A stretch of 39,069 nt of DNA from an uncultured Pirellulaceae bacterium (lineage in GTDB: Bacteria; Planctomycetota; Planctomycetia; Pirellulales; Pirellulaceae), in assembly GCA_905480545.1 (NCBI GenBank), contig CAJQQR010000055.1, positions 1-39,069 of the forward strand, given 5' to 3'. Below, piece by piece: positions 34,988 through 39,069 of this stretch. The position numbers were made by a program, and so were the translations under genes. The notes under the pieces are model-generated. The model saw only the letters and a program-made list of their open reading frames with translations, did no database searches and was not told the origin of the DNA. The first letter of the stretch is position 1. Every line of letters starts with the position of its first letter.

Positions 34988-35863
34988 ATGAATGAAGACG
35001 AAACCGCAGTCTACATTAAAGGGCACAACGATCAGAAAGTCATACGATTCGAGTGCTCGGGCAAAACGGATATTGGCCAGAAAAGACGCCTCAATCAAGA
35101 TCAGTTTTTAATTGCACAATTGCATAAGAGCTTGCAAATCTTGAGGTCCTCCGTTGAATTTGACTCAAACGAAGTCTTTGGTCAATCAATGGGAACAGTG
35201 ATGTTTGTCGCCGATGGAATGGGCGGGGCAAACGCGGGTGAAGTCGCTAGCCAAATCGCGATCAAAAATACGACCGACTTCCTTTTGAACTCAATGCATT
35301 GGTTGTTTCATCCAACGGAATCGGACACTCAGCGTTTTGTCGAAGACTTAAGATCCGCCGCGATTTTTTCACACAATGCCGTTCGAGCGGATAGTGAAAT
35401 GGATCCGAATCATCGGGGCATGGGTACGACCCTGACTTTGGCATATTTGGTATGGCCGATGTTGTACGTGTTGCACGTAGGTGATAGCAAATGCTATATC
35501 CGAAACCAACATGGACTCACGCAACTGACAAAAGACCAGACCTTGGCTCAGGTCCTCTATGATAACGGCGGTTTGGATACGGCTTCGGTTGAAGAATCGC
35601 CCTACAGTCATGTGCTCGTAAGCGCTATCGGAATTGATGGCAAACCTAATGCGGTTGTTTATCGCACACGGCTTGAGCCAAACGATCGGATTCTGCTTTG
35701 TTCAGACGGTGTGAATGCGCATTTAAGCGATTCGGAAATCAGTGAAATCATTAATAGCGAAATTTCATGTGACGAAATCTGTAATCGGCTCATCGCCACA
35801 GCGAACGAGCGAGGCGGTCGAGACAACATTACGGCGGTGACGGGAATCTGTCACCCCATTTAA
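34988..35863 (+). CDS. PP2C-family Ser/Thr protein phosphatase
   Basis: 291 residues from ATG 34988; a TTG at 34976 is the alternative. PPM/PP2C enzymes are Mn/Mg-dependent phosphatases that reverse Ser/Thr phosphorylation. Core motifs are present: RRLNQDQF (first metal Asp retained, with Gln in place of the usual Glu), VADGMGGANAGEVAS, GMGTTLTLAYL, LHVGDSKCYI, LLCSDGVNAHLSD and GGRDNITAV. No membrane segment is visible, so the protein is cytoplasmic. Its place behind the haemoglobin (79-base gap, no strong terminator) suggests joint expression. Its target is unknown; no Ser/Thr kinase of the Hanks type is in the window. Confidence 0.92.
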   Translation: MNEDETAVYIKGHNDQKVIRFECSGKTDIGQKRRLNQDQFLIAQLHKSLQILRSSVEFDSNEVFGQSMGTVMFVADGMGGANAGEVASQIAIKNTTDFLLNSMHWLFHPTESDTQRFVEDLRSAAIFSHNAVRADSEMDPNHRGMGTTLTLAYLVWPMLYVLHVGDSKCYIRNQHGLTQLTKDQTLAQVLYDNGGLDTASVEESPYSHVLVSAIGIDGKPNAVVYRTRLEPNDRILLCSDGVNAHLSDSEISEIINSEISCDEICNRLIATANERGGRDNITAVTGICHPI

Positions 35864-35866
35864 GTT

Positions 35867-35888
35867 GCTCAAAAAATAAAATTTGAGC
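35867..35888. other. AT-rich hairpin after the PP2C gene
   Basis: GCTCAAA (35867-35873) and TTTGAGC (35882-35888) form a 7-base stem with an A-rich loop. It lacks a T run and is probably not a strong terminator, so read-through into the cytochrome genes is possible. Confidence 0.3.
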
Positions 35889-35976
35889 GGAACATTATTT
35901 AGCTGTGATGTTTGCATCAGCATTCGTCGCGATATCAGGGAAAATCAAAACACTTGAATCGAAGGAGTTGAATCGG

Positions 35977-36465
35977 ATGAATAGATTTCCAAAGAAAGCT
36001 TATGCTACCGCAGCGTTCTTTTTGTTGGCAACAGTGGTTTTTGCAACCGGGTTGAATTGGCAACAAGAGAAAACCAAACAAGACGCGGGTAATACCCCCG
36101 TCTACATGCGAGCAAAATTGGCGAGTTCCAAGCTGGTATTGGAAGGGCTGGTCACTGAGGATTTTTCCAAAATCAAGGCGGGTGCTGACGAAATGAATCG
36201 ATTCAGCCGAGTCGAGCACTGGCCCAGCTCTGATGATGCAGTTTATCAATTTTTCAGCAAGACGTTTCGAGATCAGTGTAAAAAACTTTCGCGACTTGCG
36301 GAGGCAAAAAATCTCGAAGGGTCTCATTACACTTATGTGCATATGACAACAACTTGTGTTGAATGTCACAACTACGTTCGCGGAAATTTCAAAATCGCAC
36401 CCAACAAAAAGAGTCCGAAAGGTCCTGTGCGTTTGATTCCAACGTATTGGGACAAAGAAAAATAG
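35977..36465 (+). CDS. Small exported cytochrome c'-like protein (first of a pair)
   Basis: 162 residues from ATG 35977, with GAAGGAG nine bases upstream; the frame is open earlier (35905) but lacks a good site. A signal/anchor segment lies at about 8-25 (AYATAAFFLLATVVFATG). A helical region follows, and a single haem-binding CVECH lies near the C-terminus (about 127-131), the layout of cytochrome c' (four-helix bundle, C-terminal haem). The last 30 residues are basic and Pro-rich. Cytochromes c' bind NO. Clustering with a truncated haemoglobin supports NO or low-oxygen response, but this is inferred. Confidence 0.78.
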   Translation: MNRFPKKAYATAAFFLLATVVFATGLNWQQEKTKQDAGNTPVYMRAKLASSKLVLEGLVTEDFSKIKAGADEMNRFSRVEHWPSSDDAVYQFFSKTFRDQCKKLSRLAEAKNLEGSHYTYVHMTTTCVECHNYVRGNFKIAPNKKSPKGPVRLIPTYWDKEK

Positions 36466-36539
36466 CGAACGTTCATTCTGTAAAAACGCACGGCGGGTTG
36501 TTTCCGCCCCAATCTAAAATTTTTTTCTGGAGCTAGAAA

Positions 36540-37013
36540 ATGTGGAAGCTAATTATATTTTTGCTGGGATTCGCCGTTGCGTCGGGCGTTATTTTTGTAA
36601 GCCTGTTCGGAGTCGAGAACCCGAATCAGGAACTCACCGACCAACAGCCGTCCTCTCAAGTTACAGTCCAGATCAGCGACCAGGAGCAATCGGCGAAGCA
36701 AGATAAGGAAGACTCAAAGTCATTTATGAATCGAAAATTATCGACATCAAAGGGGATTGTTGAAGGGCTTTCCAGGGAAAACTACGATTTGCTCGAAAAG
36801 TGTGCCCAAGATTTAATGCTGCTTAGCCAAGAGGCAAATTGGAAAGTTCTGAACACAAAGCCTTATCTCAAGATGAGTGCGGATTTTCGATCGAGCGCCG
36901 AGCGTTTGCGAAACGCGGCAGCCGAAAAAAACCTGGATGGAGCCACGCTGGCGTATTTTGAAGTCACGTTAAATTGCGTACGATGCCACAAGTACATCCG
37001 CACGATCAAGTGA
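36540..37013 (+). CDS. Small exported cytochrome c'-like protein (second of a pair)
   Basis: 157 residues with an N-terminal membrane segment (about 3-22) and a Gln/Ser/Asp-rich linker (about 27-58). It then has the same helical pattern as its neighbour (MNRKLSTSKGIVEGLSRENYDLLEKCAQDLMLLSQ against MRAKLASSKLVLEGLVTEDFSKIKAGADEMNRFS), ending in CVRCH (about 147-151). The two genes are clearly duplicates. A hairpin with stem GGCGG/CCGCC (36492-36508) lies between them. The ribosome-binding site is GGAG at about 36529. It converges with the minus-strand kinase gene across 60 bases. Confidence 0.78.
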   Translation: MWKLIIFLLGFAVASGVIFVSLFGVENPNQELTDQQPSSQVTVQISDQEQSAKQDKEDSKSFMNRKLSTSKGIVEGLSRENYDLLEKCAQDLMLLSQEANWKVLNTKPYLKMSADFRSSAERLRNAAAEKNLDGATLAYFEVTLNCVRCHKYIRTIK

Positions 37014-37073
37014 TTTTATTTTCAAATGAGTCGAGCATGAAAAGTATCGGCCCTACCAGTGGTTTAGAGAGTT

Positions 37074-38588
37074 CTAAACTTGAGCGATAACGAAACGTTG
37101 TTCTGATTCGTTCAACGGTTCGTGCTCGGCAATTTGTTTTTTTAGCACTTTCAATGTTGCTTCGGACGGATCGTTTTGACGTGTTTGAATACGACCAGCA
37201 AGTTCTTCGAATTCGGCCTGGCATTTTAGTATTCTAAATTCGACTTGCATATCATTTGCTAAATCCTGGAAATCATCCCGGTGTCGTTTTTGTAAAAATG
37301 TCGCATCAACCACAACTGAATAACCTGCCGTCAAAATACTTTTTGCCATATCGAGCAGTTTGGAATAGACGCCATTAATGGATTGCTCGTTGTACCGGAT
37401 GTCGGCTGGCATGGCCTTGCGAACCACGTCGGATCGGATACGGATGCCGCCGTCGGAGTCAATCAGTTTGAGGGCTTCAGTTGATTTGCCGCTACCGGAA
37501 AACCCAAACGTGATTGTCAATTTTGACGAAACTTGAAAAGCACACCGGTTGGCGGTGTCCAGGTATTGGTGAAGTGTTTGTAGGCTTTGATCGCAGCCGC
37601 TTTCCATTTGCATGACGGTGATTTTTGCACGCACTAGTGCACGGTAAACTAGGTAGAATTTAAGAAGTTCGATGTTTTGGATATGCCCGGTCGCATCGAA
37701 ATAGGCATTTAGGAATCGCCAGCCGAGATTTTCAAGGCCGTGTGCAAAAAGGTCCATCACCACAAACGCAACTTCGCTAAATACATCGATCCAGTGAAAT
37801 TGTGGATTGAATTCGATGCCATCAAATGGAATCAGCTTGTTGTCGGCGATAATGATGTTTGCCAAATGCAAATCACCGTGGCATCTACGAACGAAACCAT
37901 AATTAAGCCTCTGCTTCATGAGCAATTCTGATTCTGTACGTTGCTGTTCCGTCCAACAGTGCAATGCATCGATTTGGCCAGTGGCGACATTTCCGAATGC
38001 ATAACCTTGCAACGCGTCAAAATTTTGGCGGCAAGCATGGATGAGGTTCTCTGGCTTGACAACACTCCATGACGGATCAGCACGGTCTGCCGTTGCATGG
38101 AAATCAGCAAGGAAACGGCCAAAATTTTCGACCAATTGATTGCTGTTTTTTGACGTTGATAATGCCGCAGCCGCAATGCAGTTTTGGGGGAATTCACGCA
38201 TTTTCACGGCATATTCAACTGGCTGGATGTTTTGTGTTTTGTCTTTGACCTCGCCAAAGATAAGCCGGCCGTCAATTTTATAGATGGGACAGACATCCAA
38301 ATAGATTTCCGGTGCATATCGACGATTCAAATCAATTTCGCGATGGCAATAGGTTTGCCTTTTCGACACGTCTGAGTAGTCAACAAAATCAAACCGCACC
38401 GGCTTTTTCAGCTTGTAAGCAAATTGCCCGGTTAAAATGATCCATGAAATATGTGTCTCAATTATTTTCAGCGATGCAACTGGGTGCGCGAATTGAAAGA
38501 CGTGTTTTTCGCCTTGATTCTGTTGTGCTTGATGGATCATCGACTCAACTGCCGAATGGTACGTCGTTTCATCTATAGAATTTTTCAT
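37074..38588 (-). CDS. Fusion of aminoglycoside-phosphotransferase-like domain and P-loop kinase
   Basis: 504 residues from ATG 38588 (GTG 38612 is also possible; neither has a strong ribosome-binding site). The N-terminal part (about 1-340) is an APH/ChoK-type kinase fold with CHGDLHLANI (about 236-245, catalytic loop) and a metal Asp in IPFDGIEF (about 253-260). The C-terminal part (about 355-504) is a P-loop domain with GFSGSGKST (about 362-370), VVVDATFLQKRHRDDF, and an Arg-rich end. The whole resembles the mycobacterial Rv2004c-type protein, which lies next to a Usp in the DosR regulon, as here. It carries a strong sigma-54 promoter. The substrate is unknown; it need not confer antibiotic resistance. 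Confidence 0.82.
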   Translation of the reverse strand: MKNSIDETTYHSAVESMIHQAQQNQGEKHVFQFAHPVASLKIIETHISWIILTGQFAYKLKKPVRFDFVDYSDVSKRQTYCHREIDLNRRYAPEIYLDVCPIYKIDGRLIFGEVKDKTQNIQPVEYAVKMREFPQNCIAAAALSTSKNSNQLVENFGRFLADFHATADRADPSWSVVKPENLIHACRQNFDALQGYAFGNVATGQIDALHCWTEQQRTESELLMKQRLNYGFVRRCHGDLHLANIIIADNKLIPFDGIEFNPQFHWIDVFSEVAFVVMDLFAHGLENLGWRFLNAYFDATGHIQNIELLKFYLVYRALVRAKITVMQMESGCDQSLQTLHQYLDTANRCAFQVSSKLTITFGFSGSGKSTEALKLIDSDGGIRIRSDVVRKAMPADIRYNEQSINGVYSKLLDMAKSILTAGYSVVVDATFLQKRHRDDFQDLANDMQVEFRILKCQAEFEELAGRIQTRQNDPSEATLKVLKKQIAEHEPLNESEQRFVIAQV

Positions 38589-38642
38589 GATTGAAAATAA
38601 AGGACTATTCACATCGGGGAATATCAGATTGAATGAAAACAG

Positions 38643-38658
38643 TGCAATTTAGGTACCA
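38643..38658 (-). promoter_or_regulatory. Sigma-54 (-24/-12) promoter of the APH/P-loop kinase gene
   Basis: Minus strand: TGGTAC-CTAAA-TTGCA, with GG-N10-GC exact; one mismatch in the -24 box. Predicted start near 38633, about 45 bases before ATG 38588 and 20 before GTG 38612. Confidence 0.72.
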
Positions 38659-38731
38659 ATACATCTTCGTGTCACTGACTCTCACGAAAGTTTTGTGGGT
38701 CTTGAGCGAGAGCAAACGGGGAGAACGGTAA

Positions 38732-38747
38732 CGGTACGTCTTTTGCT
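38732..38747 (+). promoter_or_regulatory. Sigma-54 (-24/-12) promoter of the second usp gene
   Basis: CGGTACG-TCTT-TTGCT, with GG-N10-GC exact, the extended G after the -24 box and a perfect TTGCT -12 box. Predicted start near 38757, about 43 bases before the ATG. An inverted repeat (TTCGTG 38666-38671 and CACGAA 38683-38688) lies between this and the divergent promoter and may be the activator site. Confidence 0.72.
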
Positions 38748-38799
38748 GCTTAAAAGGTATTTGAATCATCGAGGCTTGTTCAAAGGAAGGTAATTCTGA

Positions 38800-39069
38800 A
38801 TGAATCGATTTAAGAGTATATTGGTCGCAACGGATACGCGAGTTGAGAATCAGAACTTTATTAGTGAAGCAGTTGATCGAGCCGAAAAAAACGGAGCGGC
38901 GATAACGCTGGTGGACGTCGTCCCCTCAATTTCATGGGCGGCAAAATTGCTCGTCAGTGATCATGAGCACATGTTGGAATTGGTCGTCCAGGAGAAAAAA
39001 GAGCAGCTTGAGGCGGTTGCCGCACCCATCCGCGCGGCGGGGGTTGAGGTTTCAACCAAAGTACTGGTC
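38800..39069 (+). CDS. Universal stress protein, 3'-truncated by the window end
   Basis: 90 visible residues from ATG 38800, preceded by AAAGGAAGG. MNRFKSILVATDTRVENQNFISEAVDRAEKNGAAITLVDVVPS is a typical Usp start (beta strand, then an Asp in the ATD motif and a helix). The protein runs off the end, so the ATP-binding C-terminus cannot be judged. It is divergent from the APH/P-loop kinase gene and shares a control region with it. Confidence 0.82.
   Translation, partial: MNRFKSILVATDTRVENQNFISEAVDRAEKNGAAITLVDVVPSISWAAKLLVSDHEHMLELVVQEKKEQLEAVAAPIRAAGVEVSTKVLV

Noticed and set aside
37062..37079. Hairpin GTTTAGA/TCTAAAC at the convergent end of the second cytochrome gene and the kinase gene
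   Set aside because: The stem is AT-rich and overlaps the kinase stop codon, and no T run follows on either strand; weak evidence for a terminator.

Overview
The window looks like chromosomal DNA from a planctomycete, most likely the Pirellulales. The evidence is a Tat-signal DUF1501 protein, a very long MoxR/DUF58/BatA/VWA operon with DUF4175-like, NPCBM and HtrA-like partners, and many long, poorly conserved coiled-coil proteins. GC content looks moderate, and no rRNA, tRNA, insertion sequence, prophage or CRISPR array was seen. The genus cannot be fixed by eye.

Layout. (1) 1-7.2 kb holds housekeeping and solitary genes: the 3' end of an RdgB-type nucleotide pyrophosphatase, rsmE, a DUF1501 protein, then on the minus strand an enolase-superfamily enzyme, an orphan NarL/FixJ response regulator, tsaE, and a fusion of a CinA-like domain with an NMN/NaMN-adenylyltransferase-like domain. 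(2) 7.3-10.9 kb is the classical translation block rpsB-tsf-pyrH-frr. (3) 11.0-30.4 kb is a block of 12 co-directional genes: MoxR ATPase, DUF58, BatA-like, a VWA protein, a DUF4175-like protein, a coiled-coil secreted protein, a TPR-like protein, an NPCBM protein, three HtrA-like proteins and a small membrane protein. Seven of the eleven junctions overlap, three of them as 4-base ATGA. Only the first HtrA-like protein keeps the Ser-His-Asp triad. The second has lost Ser and Asp, and the third has lost all three. (4) 30.4-39.07 kb is a stress island: two CBS proteins, an NtrC-family sigma-54 activator, a universal stress protein (Usp), a group I truncated haemoglobin, a PP2C phosphatase, two small cytochrome c'-like proteins, an APH/P-loop kinase fusion and a second Usp, cut by the window end.

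How the genes work together. The most interesting signal is in the stress island. Four of its genes (both Usps, the haemoglobin and the APH-kinase) are preceded by strong -24/-12 sigma-54 promoters arranged as two divergent pairs, and the CBS operon has a weaker fifth. A palindrome built on GTGCGAAT/ATTCGCAC lies 94 bp from the -12 GC of the first usp promoter. A related site lies 95 bp from the -12 GC of the CBS promoter. This fits binding sites for an enhancer-binding protein, and the NtrC-type regulator encoded between them is the obvious candidate. The gene content recalls the mycobacterial DosR dormancy regulon (Usp, CBS, haem sensors, an Rv2004c-like kinase beside a Usp), but here it seems to be wired through sigma-54. 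I infer a hypoxia, NO or energy-starvation programme. In the large operon, the MoxR/VWA proteins probably form an inner-membrane, chaperone-like complex serving periplasmic HtrA and pseudo-HtrA proteins.
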